Source of the DNA: Azorhizobium caulinodans ORS 571 | Lineage (GTDB): Bacteria > Pseudomonadota > Alphaproteobacteria > Rhizobiales > Xanthobacteraceae | Direction of reading: 5' to 3' | Assembly (NCBI RefSeq): GCF_000010525.1 | Contig: NC_009937.1 | Location: 2,609,501-2,673,500 of the forward strand | Length of the DNA: 64,000 bases | Shown here: positions 1 to 7,610 of the stretch, one piece after another | How positions within the stretch are numbered: position 1 is the first letter of the stretch | How the letters are laid out: each line of letters starts with the position of its first letter | Made by a program: the position numbers and the translations under genes | The notes under the pieces: generated by a model | Database searches by the model: none | Told to the model about the DNA's origin: nothing | The model's input: only the letters and a program-made list of their open reading frames with translations

Positions 1-1
1 A

Positions 2-229
2 GCGGCCGCGGAGACGCTGAACAACACGCCCGCCATATGCCGCAAGAGCTATGTGATGCCGGCCGTGGTCGCCGCCTTCGAGGACGGCACCCTGTCCCGC
101 TTCGCCGCAACCCTGAAGCGCTGCCGCTCGCCCATCCGCCGGGCCGGCATCCTGGCCGAACTGATCCGCGAGAGCTGCGGTGCCGGGGCGAACGTGACGC
201 TCAAGGACGCGCCTCGAGCCTCGCCATAA
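2..229 (+). CDS. DNA topoisomerase IB, C-terminal fragment (runs off left edge)
   Basis: Only the last 75 codons are present; the gene enters from the left edge in frame 2. The translation contains NNTPAICRKSYVMP, the C-terminal signature of poxvirus-like bacterial type IB topoisomerases. The tyrosine in KSY would be the nucleophile that forms the 3'-phosphotyrosine link when DNA is nicked and relaxed. The catalytic Arg/Lys/His residues lie upstream, outside the window. The tail after the motif (AAVVAAFEDGTL and following helices) also fits the family. Identification rests on the motif; the gene is otherwise unseen. Confidence 0.8.
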   Translation, partial: AAAETLNNTPAICRKSYVMPAVVAAFEDGTLSRFAATLKRCRSPIRRAGILAELIRESCGAGANVTLKDAPRASP

Positions 230-341
230 AGGTCCGACCGAGAAAATCACAAGTCCAGCCAATGTAACGGATGACCGGAACCTGATCCACCACGGACCGT
301 TTGCCCCATAGCCGTTCGGCTCATAAGAGAGGACCCAAGTC

Positions 342-833
342 ATGGCACAGGCCAAGTCTCTGAATGATCTTTTTCTCGAAACGCTGAAGGACATCTATTA
401 CGCCGAAAAGCAGATCCTGCGTGCCCTGCCCAAGATGGCCAAGACGGCCCAGTCGGACGAACTGCGCTCGGCTTTCATGAAGCATCAGGAGCAGACGGAA
501 GGCCAGATCGAGCGTCTGGAGCAGGTGTTCGAAATGCTCGGGAAGAGCGCCCGCGGCAAGCACTGCCCGGCGATCGTCGGCATTGTCGACGAGGGCAAGG
601 AGATCATGGAGGACTTCGCCGGCACTGATGCGCTGGACGCCGGCCTCCTCTCGGCGGCCCAGGCCGTGGAGCACTATGAGATCTCGCGCTACGGCACGCT
701 GAAGACCTGGGCCGGCCAGCTCGGACTGAAGGATGCGGTACCCCTTCTGGAGGCGACCCTTCAGGAAGAGAAGGAGACCGATGCGCTCCTCACCCGCCTC
801 GCCGGCGCCACGGTGAACAAGAAGGCCGCCTGA
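342..833 (+). CDS. DUF892 ferritin-like protein (YciE/YciF family)
   Basis: 163 aa, about the normal length for the family. It starts with the typical SLNDLFLETLKDIYYAEKQI helix (about residues 6-25), followed by long amphipathic helices rich in Glu and His (MKHQEQTEGQIERLEQ; AVEHYEISRYGTL near 110). This is the four-helix, ferritin-like di-iron bundle pattern of DUF892. Family members are stress-induced cytoplasmic proteins of unproven biochemistry, possibly metal or peroxide handling. An AGAGGA Shine-Dalgarno lies just upstream of the ATG. The gene precedes two small plus-strand genes but need not be co-transcribed with them. Confidence 0.88.
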   Translation: MAQAKSLNDLFLETLKDIYYAEKQILRALPKMAKTAQSDELRSAFMKHQEQTEGQIERLEQVFEMLGKSARGKHCPAIVGIVDEGKEIMEDFAGTDALDAGLLSAAQAVEHYEISRYGTLKTWAGQLGLKDAVPLLEATLQEEKETDALLTRLAGATVNKKAA

Positions 834-906
834 ACCACCGGTTCGACACGGCTCATGCCGGGCAGGCGTCGCAGCCTGCCCGGATCTGTTGCAGGGAGAC
901 GCGCGC

Positions 907-1113
907 ATGTGGCTCAAACCCAAGCTTGTTGGAGACACTGAAGGCACGAGGCTCGGTGTAATGCCGGGCTGGTGGGCGGTGGCGGAAGACGGAACGCCCG
1001 TCTCCGGGCCTTATCCCTCCGAGGAAGCGGCCATCGTCAGCATCGGCAAGCGGGGAGCCGACCAGCCCGCCGGCACACCCGACGAATCGGGCCCGCCGCC
1101 CAGAGGCACCTGA
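907..1113 (+). CDS. small conserved-looking hypothetical protein
   Basis: 68 aa, not recognised. The ATG at 907 is chosen over an in-frame TTG at 889 because GGGAG lies at a good distance upstream of it. The protein has a compact N-terminal half (MWLKPKLVGDTEG; GWWAVAEDGTPVSGPYPSEEAA) resembling small stand-alone GYF/DUF2188-like modules that read 'xxGxxVxGPYxSEEAA'. A low-complexity Pro/Gly tail follows. The stop lies 3 bp before the start of the cysteine hydrolase, so the two are probably one transcript. No function is proposed. Confidence 0.55.
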   Translation: MWLKPKLVGDTEGTRLGVMPGWWAVAEDGTPVSGPYPSEEAAIVSIGKRGADQPAGTPDESGPPPRGT

Positions 1114-1116
1114 GGC

Positions 1117-1734
1117 ATGGGAGAAGGCCTGCGGCGCGATCCCATCGGGCCGAACGCCGTGCATGTCTGCCTCGACATGCAGCGCCTGTTGGCTCCCGGC
1201 GGGCCGTGGCCCACGCCATGGGCGCTGGACGTCATTCCCGCCATTACGGAACTTGCCGCCCGTGCACCGGCGCGCACCGTGTTTACGCGCTTCCTTCCGC
1301 CCGAGGCGCCGGACGGACTTACAGGCACGTGGCAGCGCTTCTACCGCAAGTGGCACGATCTCACCCGGAGCGAGCTCGACCCCGGCCTGCTTGATCTCGT
1401 GCCGGAGCTCGCACGCTTTGTCCCTCCCGCGCATGTGGTGGACAAATCCCGCTATTCCGCCTTTTCCGGAGCGGACCTTCTGCCCCTTCTCACGCACCTG
1501 CGCGCTGACACACTGATCCTTTCCGGCGCGGAGACGGATGTATGCGTGCTCGCCACCCTGTTTGATGCCGTGGATTTCGGGTTCCGCGTCATCCTTGCGG
1601 GGGATGCGGTCTGCTCCTCCTCCGACACAGGCCACGACGCCATCATGGCCATGCTCCAGACCCGCCTTTCCATTCAGGTCGAGGTCGCGCGGACGGAAGA
1701 CATTCTCAACCGGTGGGAGCGGCCGGCGCTCTGA
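1117..1734 (+). CDS. isochorismatase-family cysteine hydrolase
   Basis: 205 aa. The family's three catalytic positions are visible: Asp20 in VCLDMQ, Lys110 in VVDKSRYSAF and Cys143 in ETDVCVLAT, which together form the Asp-Lys-Cys triad of the isochorismatase/nicotinamidase superfamily. Members hydrolyse amides, ureas or vinyl ethers (nicotinamide, N-carbamoyl compounds, isochorismate); sequence alone does not fix the substrate. The protein is cytoplasmic with no signal peptide. The ATG follows the previous stop by 3 bp, which suggests coupling to the 68-aa gene. Confidence 0.85.
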   Translation: MGEGLRRDPIGPNAVHVCLDMQRLLAPGGPWPTPWALDVIPAITELAARAPARTVFTRFLPPEAPDGLTGTWQRFYRKWHDLTRSELDPGLLDLVPELARFVPPAHVVDKSRYSAFSGADLLPLLTHLRADTLILSGAETDVCVLATLFDAVDFGFRVILAGDAVCSSSDTGHDAIMAMLQTRLSIQVEVARTEDILNRWERPAL

Positions 1735-1990
1735 TCGGCCGCTCCCCTGGCTTCATCGTACGGGCGACGTCTCGGGGCTGGCCGGAGCGGTCGGGCGCTG
1801 ATGAAAGAACATGAAGCGGCTCCGCTCTGGCTCGGACGCTGCCCCTTGCAGCGTCATGAAGCCAACAGGAGACGGCTCAACCTGTTCCGGTGATCGTAAT
1901 ATAAAGGCAAAAGCGCCAGCTTTACGTTTCGTATTATTGTGCCGTTCGTGGCCTTGGCCATTCGAGCTGCACTATTCACTCCGGCGACAA

Positions 1991-2227
1991 TTATCCCTCC
2001 CCCATGTCCGAACCAGGCGATCCGTCCTCTTCATACCTCAGAAGATCACCCGGCTGGCAACGGAGAAACTGGCAGATTTTCTCTAATGTCTCAAACCGGA
2101 CGCCCTTTACCTTGCCCTGTTTCAGAAGAGAAAGATTGGCCTCCGTGATCCCGACATGTTCGGCCAGGTCTTTGGACTTCACGTTGCGTTCCGCGAGCAT
2201 CACGCCCAAGCGCACCCGGATAGACAT
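1991..2227 (-). CDS. small XRE/Cro-type HTH transcriptional regulator
   Basis: 78 aa, essentially one helix-turn-helix domain: IRVRLGVMLAERNVKSKDLA, then VGITEANLSLLKQGKVKGVRF as turn and recognition helix, then FETLEKICQFLRCQPGDLL. This matches the short HTH_26/YozG-like regulators that sit next to DUF2975 membrane proteins, as here. An AGGGG site precedes the ATG, and the gene starts 9 bp after the stop of the DUF2975 gene, so the two form one minus-strand operon. It probably autoregulates from the promoter above the DUF2975 gene. Confidence 0.85.
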   Translation of the reverse strand: MSIRVRLGVMLAERNVKSKDLAEHVGITEANLSLLKQGKVKGVRFETLEKICQFLRCQPGDLLRYEEDGSPGSDMGEG

Positions 2228-2236
2228 TCAGCGCCC

Positions 2237-2791
2237 CTAGACGAACTGCTTGTTCTCATCGGCGATCTCCATCGCCTCCGCCATGACCCAGGCCACGGCG
2301 GCGACCGTCCCTGCGAAAATCAGGGCGATGAGCGTATCCGATCCGATGTTCAGTACGAGCGCCCTTGTGCCCGCCGGATCATGCAGGCTCAGAAGGACCG
2401 AGAGCGCCGCGCCCGCGAGGGGCTTCAGAACGGCCGAAGCCGCGACGCCGACCGAAAAATCCCTGAGCCCGTTGATCGGCTCCCGAGCGAAGATGACGCC
2501 GGCCGCGAAGGCGGTGAAGCAACGGCGGGCCCCGAGGAGCCCATAGACCAGCGCTGCGAGGGGCACCATCGAAATGCCGAACGCCAAGGCCCGGACCGCG
2601 AGATCGATCTCCGCAACCGGCGCATTCGCAAGTCCCGCCTGGCTGAACAGGGTGCGCGTCGGCGTCGTCGTCCAATAGAGGAGCATCGCCGTCACCAGCA
2701 TGAAGGAGGTGGCGAGACAGCCTGCCGCCATCAGCCGGCTGAGGTGCCGGATGCGATCGCAACGCCGCTCCCGATCGTGCTCAGAGGTCAT
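2237..2791 (-). CDS. DUF2975 four-helix membrane protein
   Basis: 184 aa from the ATG at 2791, which has AGAGGG 6 nt upstream; an in-frame ATG at 2818 is an alternative. Four hydrophobic segments are evident (LMAAGCLATSFMLVTAMLLY; AFGISMVPLAALVYGLL; AASAVLKPLAGAALSVLL; LIALIFAGTVAAVAWVMA). The C-terminus reads EAMEIADENKQFV, which resembles the usual DUF2975 ending. Function is unknown. The family is recurrently encoded beside a tiny Cro/XRE regulator, here the next gene, suggesting a membrane partner of that regulator. Confidence 0.82.
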   Translation of the reverse strand: MTSEHDRERRCDRIRHLSRLMAAGCLATSFMLVTAMLLYWTTTPTRTLFSQAGLANAPVAEIDLAVRALAFGISMVPLAALVYGLLGARRCFTAFAAGVIFAREPINGLRDFSVGVAASAVLKPLAGAALSVLLSLHDPAGTRALVLNIGSDTLIALIFAGTVAAVAWVMAEAMEIADENKQFV

Positions 2792-2856
2792 GTCGAGCCC
2801 TCTCGATGATGGATCCATGGCTGCACGCCTCCTCTGCCCGCCGGGTCAACATGGGA

Positions 2857-2885
2857 AAAAAATTATCGTTTGCCAATAATTTTTT
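2857..2885. promoter_or_regulatory. AT-rich inverted repeat upstream of the DUF2975/HTH operon
   Basis: AAAAAATTAT and ATAATTTTTT form a perfect 10-bp inverted repeat separated by 9 nt, an AT-rich island in a GC-rich window. It lies between the divergent DUF2975 gene (start 2791) and the exported-protein gene (start 2924). It could be an operator for the HTH protein, a promoter region, or both. No function is shown. Confidence 0.4.
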
Positions 2886-2923
2886 GTCGTGAGACAGATT
2901 TCCCGTCTTCAGGGAGTCGCCCC

Positions 2924-3301
2924 ATGCCCCAATGTCCTGCCAAACGACCCATCGCCTTTCTCGTCTTTGCAACCGCGCTTGCCACTGCCGGTCTCGCGAT
3001 GGCCGCGCCAACCACCTCCCGTGGATTGATCTCGGTCGATCAGGTGGCGGAGATGCTGGAGAAGGCTCCAACGGATCGCACCGCGCAGCAGGTTCTCACC
3101 GCCTATCTGGCCGGCGTTGGCGAAGCCGCAAGTGCGGTCGTGACCATGGGAAATGCCGCCTGCCAGAAGCCGTTGAGCCTGAACGCGGCGAACGCTGGCC
3201 AAGCCCTCAAGGGTACAGCCTCCGATCGCGGTGCAGAAACACCTGCGACGCCGTTGATTGTCAGCGATATGCTTCATCGCGCCGGGTGCCGGCGCCAGTG
3301 A
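2924..3301 (+). CDS. exported hypothetical protein with two cysteines
   Basis: 125 aa. The ATG at 2924 is preferred over the upstream TTG at 2870 because it places a clean signal peptide at the N-terminus (KRPIAFLVFATALATAGLAMA, cleavage near residue 27). The mature part has one predicted helical region (VLTAYLAGVGEAASAVVTM), then NAACQKPLSL and a C-terminal LIVSDMLHRAGC. The two cysteines probably form a periplasmic disulfide. No family is recognised with confidence. The stop codon overlaps the GTG of the next gene (GTGA), so translation of the two is likely coupled. Confidence 0.6.
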   Translation: MPQCPAKRPIAFLVFATALATAGLAMAAPTTSRGLISVDQVAEMLEKAPTDRTAQQVLTAYLAGVGEAASAVVTMGNAACQKPLSLNAANAGQALKGTASDRGAETPATPLIVSDMLHRAGCRRQ

Positions 3302-4509
3302 GCCGTCCCGCCCGCCGGATCGCTGACCTCGATTGGCAGCGCAACCGGGCCGGGGCCGTGATTCGGCAGGCGCGCCTGATCCTCGCGCTGGTCGGGCTCA
3401 TGAGCCTGGCGGGGGGCTCATCCGCCCATTCCGCCGACTTTGGCCCCGTTCAATGCACCGTTCGGGCCAGCTATATCGGCGCGCCGATGCATCCCGCAGT
3501 CGCCATCACGACGATGGCCCCGGTGCCCGAGCAGGCGCTGCCGTCGGGCATCAGCCGTCGTCTCGACGGCATTTACAAGCGGATCGAAGAATTCACGGTC
3601 GCATCGGCGCTGACGGCAGCGGTCGCCGTTCCGGGAAAGGGCCTGTGGCAGAAGACCCATGCGCCGGCGGATGCGCCGCGCCTGTTCTGGGCGAGTGCCG
3701 GGAAGACCTTTACGGCGGTCGTTGTCCTGCAACTCGCCGAAGAGGGGAAACTGTCGCTCGATGACCCGGTTTCGCGATGGATCGCAGGTGTGCCGAGCGG
3801 CGAGATCGCGACGCTCCGTGATCTGCTCGCCCACACCAGCGGCTTGTTCAGCGCCAATGAGGATGTCGGGGCCCACGCCGATCCCCGCTATCGCGATCCG
3901 GCAACCAACCTTGAGATCGTGCGCCGTCACGGAGCTCTGTTCTGCCCCGGCGCAAACTGGCGCTATTCCAACACGGGATACGATCTGCTCGGGGAAGTCG
4001 TCCGCAAGGCCGATCACCGTTCCATTGATGAGGCGATCACGGCGCGGATCATCACGCCATTGGGGCTCTCCTCGCTGCGTGCGCTCGTGCCGGGCGGCGG
4101 ATCGGAAGGCGTTGCGCCACTTGTGACGGCGCGCGAACAGGCCATCGATCCAAGCTGGGCTGGCGCTGCCGGTCCCGTCGTCGGCGATGCCGCCGATATG
4201 GCCCGCTTCTGGGCGGCCCTGCTCGGCGGACGACTGCTTCCGAAACGGACGGTGCGCGCGATGGCTCAAGCGCTATACCCCATGTACGAAAAGGGCACCT
4301 ATTCCGGGCTCGGAATCATGGTGTTCGACGTGAACGACGGTGCCCGTTCGATTCGATGGATCGGGCACGCGGGCGGAACACCCGGCGCCAGCGCCATCGT
4401 CGCGTTCTCGCCCGCGGACAACGCGATCGTTGCCGTCGCCCTCACCGGCGACAGCGCGACCGTGCCGGCGGCCAACATGCTTCTGAAGGCCCTTGCAGGA
4501 CCAGAATGA
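3298..4509 (+). CDS. exported serine hydrolase, beta-lactamase/penicillin-binding-protein fold
   Basis: 403 aa from a GTG that overlaps the preceding TGA. A second in-frame GTG at 3358 would give a shorter signal peptide (VIRQARLILALVGLMSLAGG). Motifs of the class C beta-lactamase/DD-peptidase fold are in order: S133-A-G-K136 (SxxK), Y223-S-N225 (YxN) and H357-A-G-G (the HxGG counterpart of KTG). Such proteins act in the periplasm on peptidoglycan peptides or as esterases; a true beta-lactam-hydrolysing role cannot be inferred. The coupling with the small exported protein suggests the two act together. Confidence 0.82.
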   Translation: MSRPARRIADLDWQRNRAGAVIRQARLILALVGLMSLAGGSSAHSADFGPVQCTVRASYIGAPMHPAVAITTMAPVPEQALPSGISRRLDGIYKRIEEFTVASALTAAVAVPGKGLWQKTHAPADAPRLFWASAGKTFTAVVVLQLAEEGKLSLDDPVSRWIAGVPSGEIATLRDLLAHTSGLFSANEDVGAHADPRYRDPATNLEIVRRHGALFCPGANWRYSNTGYDLLGEVVRKADHRSIDEAITARIITPLGLSSLRALVPGGGSEGVAPLVTAREQAIDPSWAGAAGPVVGDAADMARFWAALLGGRLLPKRTVRAMAQALYPMYEKGTYSGLGIMVFDVNDGARSIRWIGHAGGTPGASAIVAFSPADNAIVAVALTGDSATVPAANMLLKALAGPE

Positions 4510-4568
4510 GGCGCCGCGAGGGTGCCCCGCCTGCCGGCTCGGACGGCCGGCCGCCTGCGGAAAGGGAA

Positions 4569-4605
4569 AGGGCCGGAGTGCCTGTCAGCACTCCGGCCCT
4601 TTTAT
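4569..4605 (+). terminator. Rho-independent terminator
   Basis: A 12-bp perfect stem (AGGGCCGGAGTG / CACTCCGGCCCT) with an 8-nt loop is followed by TTTT. It closes the plus-strand unit ending with the serine hydrolase and lies ahead of the oppositely oriented tRNA gene. Confidence 0.85.
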
Positions 4606-4652
4606 CAGAGCAGCGATCTCAAGCTTATCGCCTGAAATCATTGACGATTGAC

Positions 4653-4730
4653 TGGTCGGGCAGGCGGGATTTGAACCCACGACCCCTAGTCCCCCAGACT
4701 AGTGCGCTAACCGGGCTGCGCTACTGCCCG
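4653..4730 (-). tRNA. tRNA-Pro (anticodon GGG)
   Basis: Read on the minus strand, the acceptor stem CGGGCAG pairs with CTGCCCG. The anticodon stem CTAGT/ACTAG encloses the loop CTGGGGG with anticodon GGG, which reads CCC/CCU proline codons. The T arm is GTGGG-TTCAAAT-CCCGC. The discriminator A is followed by an encoded CCA (4653-4655). All arms pair and the length is normal. Confidence 0.96.
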
Positions 4731-5027
4731 TCATGCCACTGCTCTGGTCTCCGCTGCGAACTCCCGGACGGTCGGTTCGTGAAGAACGTCCCGTGTGCGT
4801 CGCCGCGTCAACGTGGGGCGGAGAGTTAGACCATCGGATCGGCTGCGACAAGCCTCGAATGACATTTGTCCCCTGCCCCGCATGCAGAACGACCACGCGG
4901 GATGTGGATCGCTGCTCGCGGCCGTGCAGGACATGGGACGGCGCCTGCTTTGCCGGCTTGCGTCACTTGACCGAGCGGCGGTGCGTGCCATGGTGCCCGC
5001 CCAGTGGTCGCAAGGGGCGGTGCCGTC

Positions 5028-6689
5028 TTGACCTTTCCCGTCACGCTTCTTGATCTCGCCGGCTGCGTGGCCCTGCTGCTGTGGGGCACGCACATGGTCC
5101 AGAGCGGCGTCCAGAGCGCCTTCGGGCCGCGCCTGCGCACCTTTCTCTCCGGCGCGCTCAAGACACGGCTGCACGCTTTCCTCGCCGGGCTCGGCGTCAC
5201 GGCGATTCTCCAGAGCAGCACCGCCACGGGGCTGATGGTGGCGGGTTTCGCCGCCTCCGGCCTCGTGGAGCTTGCCCCCGCGCTCGCTGTCATGCTGGGC
5301 GCGAACGTCGGCACCACGCTGGTCGTGCAACTCCTGTCCTTCGATATCTCACCCCTGTCGCCGGCCCTCATCCTGCTCGGCGTGATGGTCTATCGGCGCT
5401 CCAACACCCAGCCGCCGCGGGATCTGGGCAAGGTGGCCATCGGCCTTGGCCTGATGCTGCTGGCGCTGCACCAGCTCATCGAATTCATCACGCCTTATGA
5501 GGATGCGCCGAACCTGCGCCTGCTGATGGGCGCGGTTTCGACCCAGCCGACCGTGGCCGTCGCCGTGGCGGCGGTGCTCACCTGGGTGGCCCATTCCAGC
5601 GTCGCGGTGGTGCTGCTGGCCATGTCGCTCGCCGCCAAGGGCGTCGTCTCGCCGGAAGCCGCCATGGCGCTGGTGATCGGCGCCAATCTCGGCAGCGCGC
5701 TGAACCCGCTGCTGGAGGCTAGTTCCGCCAGTGATCCCGCCTCCCGCCGTGTCCCATTCGGGAATCTGCTGAACCGGCTTGTGGGCGTCGTGGTCGGGTT
5801 GGCACTGCTGGGGCCCGTGTCGGTGGCTCTGGTGGAACTCGAGCCGTCCGTCACCCGCGCCGTCGCGGACTATCACACGCTCTTTAACCTCATCCTGGCG
5901 GTGGTCTTCCTGCCGCTGCTGAAGCCCTTCTCCGCCCTGCTGTGCCGGCTCTTCCCGCTGAAGGCATTGCCGCCGGACCCCGCCCGCCCGCTCTATCTCG
6001 ATGCGGCCGCCCTCGATACGCCGGTGGTCGCCCTTGGGAACGCCGCACGCGAGGCCCTGCGGCTCGCGGACATTCTGGAGACCATGCTCTCCTGCACCCG
6101 CGATGCGCTCGACAAGGACCAGGGGCAGCGTGTGGCCGAAGCCCAGAAGCTCGATGACGTGCTCGATCGGCTCAATGCCGCCATCCAGGCCTATCTCATG
6201 CGCCTCGACCACGAGACGCTGGGGCCGGAGGACCGGGAGAGGTTCGACGAGATTCTCGCCTTTGCGACGAATCTGGAACATGCCGGCGACGTCCTCGACA
6301 ATTCCCTGCTGCCGCTGGCCGCCAAGCGCTTGAAGCGCGGGCTCGCCTTCTCGCCGGAGGGCAAGGCCGAGATCGCCACCATCATCGATCGTGTCATCGG
6401 AAACCTGCACACCGCCGGTGCGCTCTTCATGACCAATGATGCGCGCACCGCCCGCATCCTTGCGGCCGAGAAGGCCGTGTTCCGGGATCTCGAAACCCGC
6501 GCGACCCAGAATCACTTCGAGCGGATGCGTGGCGGCGTGGTCGAATCGGCGGAGACCAGTTCGCTACAGCTGGATGTCGTCCGCGACCTCAAACGCATCA
6601 ATGCGCATCTCGTCGCCGGCACCGCCTATCCGGTGCTGGAACGCGAAGGAGAACTGCTGCCAAGCCGGATTGCCGGAGAACTTGGTTAG
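5028..6689 (+). CDS. Na/Pi-cotransporter family membrane protein with PhoU-like C-terminal domain
   Basis: 553 aa from a TTG at 5028, which has AAGGGG upstream; a GTG at 5004 would add eight residues without a good ribosome site. The N-terminal half has two inverted Na/Pi-cotransporter repeats, recognisable by the duplicated QSSTAT (about residue 62) and AHSSVAV motifs with surrounding membrane helices. The C-terminal 200 residues are soluble and helical (REALRLADILETML; DVLDRLNAAIQAYL), as in PhoU-type domains. The family imports phosphate with sodium or otherwise affects phosphate flux at the inner membrane. It is monocistronic here. Confidence 0.9.
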   Translation: MTFPVTLLDLAGCVALLLWGTHMVQSGVQSAFGPRLRTFLSGALKTRLHAFLAGLGVTAILQSSTATGLMVAGFAASGLVELAPALAVMLGANVGTTLVVQLLSFDISPLSPALILLGVMVYRRSNTQPPRDLGKVAIGLGLMLLALHQLIEFITPYEDAPNLRLLMGAVSTQPTVAVAVAAVLTWVAHSSVAVVLLAMSLAAKGVVSPEAAMALVIGANLGSALNPLLEASSASDPASRRVPFGNLLNRLVGVVVGLALLGPVSVALVELEPSVTRAVADYHTLFNLILAVVFLPLLKPFSALLCRLFPLKALPPDPARPLYLDAAALDTPVVALGNAAREALRLADILETMLSCTRDALDKDQGQRVAEAQKLDDVLDRLNAAIQAYLMRLDHETLGPEDRERFDEILAFATNLEHAGDVLDNSLLPLAAKRLKRGLAFSPEGKAEIATIIDRVIGNLHTAGALFMTNDARTARILAAEKAVFRDLETRATQNHFERMRGGVVESAETSSLQLDVVRDLKRINAHLVAGTAYPVLEREGELLPSRIAGELG

Positions 6690-7019
6690 CAGACCATGTT
6701 TTTCCACAGGCGCGAGCGGCACGTGCGTTAAGACTTATGGTGCCGAGGGGCTGAAAAGCTCGGCGCTCCGGCCGTTAGTCGACTGATTTTGAAGCCTAAA
6801 ACAGATTCATAAGGCAGACTTTTCAAGATCAGAGATCTCGGAAAGGTCAAGAAAAAGTCGCGACAATTCTGCAACGGTCCTGTGGATAAACATTTCCAGC
6901 GCCGACCGAGATACCTCTCAGGTTGTGTTTTGCGTTGTAGCGCCTCAGGCGCGTGACATTCTCGCCCCATTCCGTGGCCATTGGCGACACTTCCATCAAC
7001 AACAATGGAGGTTGCGGGA
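6690..7019. other. 330-bp AT-richer intergenic region with DnaA-box-like sites
   Basis: No gene is seen. The stretch is noticeably AT-richer than its surroundings. It contains a perfect DnaA-box 9-mer on the minus strand (TTATCCACA, 6881-6889), a one-mismatch site TTTTCCACA at 6700-6708, and a small inverted repeat AGATC-AGA-GATCT near 6820-6840. The rlpA promoter must lie here. Neighbouring genes are not those usually found at alphaproteobacterial origins. Confidence 0.4.
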
Positions 7020-7406
7020 ATGGAGATCCGAAAAGGGGTTCTGATTGGATCGCTTGCTCTGACGATGTCGGGCTTGGCGACTGCCGCTTCGGCGGAGCCC
7101 AAGCAGACGGGTGTCGCGTCCTACTATTGGCAGGGTCGCGGCACAGCCAGCGGTGAGCGGTTCAACCCCAACGCCCTGACGGCAGCCCATCGCTCGCTTC
7201 CCTTCGGTACGAAGGTTCGCGTCACCAATCTCAAGAACGGACGCACGGTTGTGGTCCGCATCAACGACCGGGGCCCGTTCGTCCGCGGTCGCATCATCGA
7301 CGTTTCCAAGGCCGCAGCCGGTGAACTCGGGTTCAAGGGCTCCGGCACCACCAAGGTCGCCCTCTCCGTCGTCGAAGACGAGGGCGGGTTCTTCGCGAGC
7401 CGCTGA
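7020..7406 (+). CDS. septal ring lytic transglycosylase RlpA family protein
   Basis: 128 aa. The ATG at 7020 is chosen because TGGAGG lies 7 nt upstream; an in-frame ATG at 7005 overlaps that site. A signal peptide ([20 protein letters not shown], cut after ASA) precedes a double-psi beta-barrel core with family motifs: [37 protein letters not shown] and [11 protein letters not shown]. RlpA proteins cleave or bind denuded glycan strands in the periplasm. This one is the short form, with no C-terminal SPOR domain. Asp83 in NDRGPF is the presumed catalytic acid. Confidence 0.9.
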   Translation: MEIRKGVLIGSLALTMSGLATAASAEPKQTGVASYYWQGRGTASGERFNPNALTAAHRSLPFGTKVRVTNLKNGRTVVVRINDRGPFVRGRIIDVSKAAAGELGFKGSGTTKVALSVVEDEGGFFASR

Positions 7407-7546
7407 TAGCGGACCGCACGCGGCTCTCGCCGCCACCCCACACGTCAACGGACCAGCGCCTGAACGCGCGCGCTCTGCGTGCGAATGCGATGTCCTGCCT
7501 GCCCCGCCGTGGCACGAGATTGCCGCGGGGCTGATGATGTTCACGA

Positions 7547-7595
7547 AACGCCGGAGTGCGAGGCAGGTTCCCCGCTCCGGCGTTCTCCCTTTTCT
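7547..7595 (+). terminator. probable Rho-independent terminator after rlpA-like gene
   Basis: A perfect 10-bp stem AACGCCGGAG / CTCCGGCGTT (7547-7556 and 7575-7584) with an 18-nt loop is followed by the pyrimidine tract CTCCCTTTTCTC. It lies between the convergent rlpA-like (plus) and MerR (minus) genes. Confidence 0.6.
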
Positions 7596-7610
7596 CGCCC
7601 CGAACGAAGC

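Noticed and set aside
2932..3297. N-terminal extension of the beta-lactamase-fold gene back to 2932
   Set aside because: This part is the out-of-frame overlap of the exported 125-aa protein and would bury the signal peptide; starts at 3298 or 3358 explain the data better.
6690..7019. Chromosomal replication origin
   Set aside because: Only one perfect and one imperfect DnaA box are seen, and typical oriC neighbours (dnaA, hemE, parAB, gidAB) are missing.
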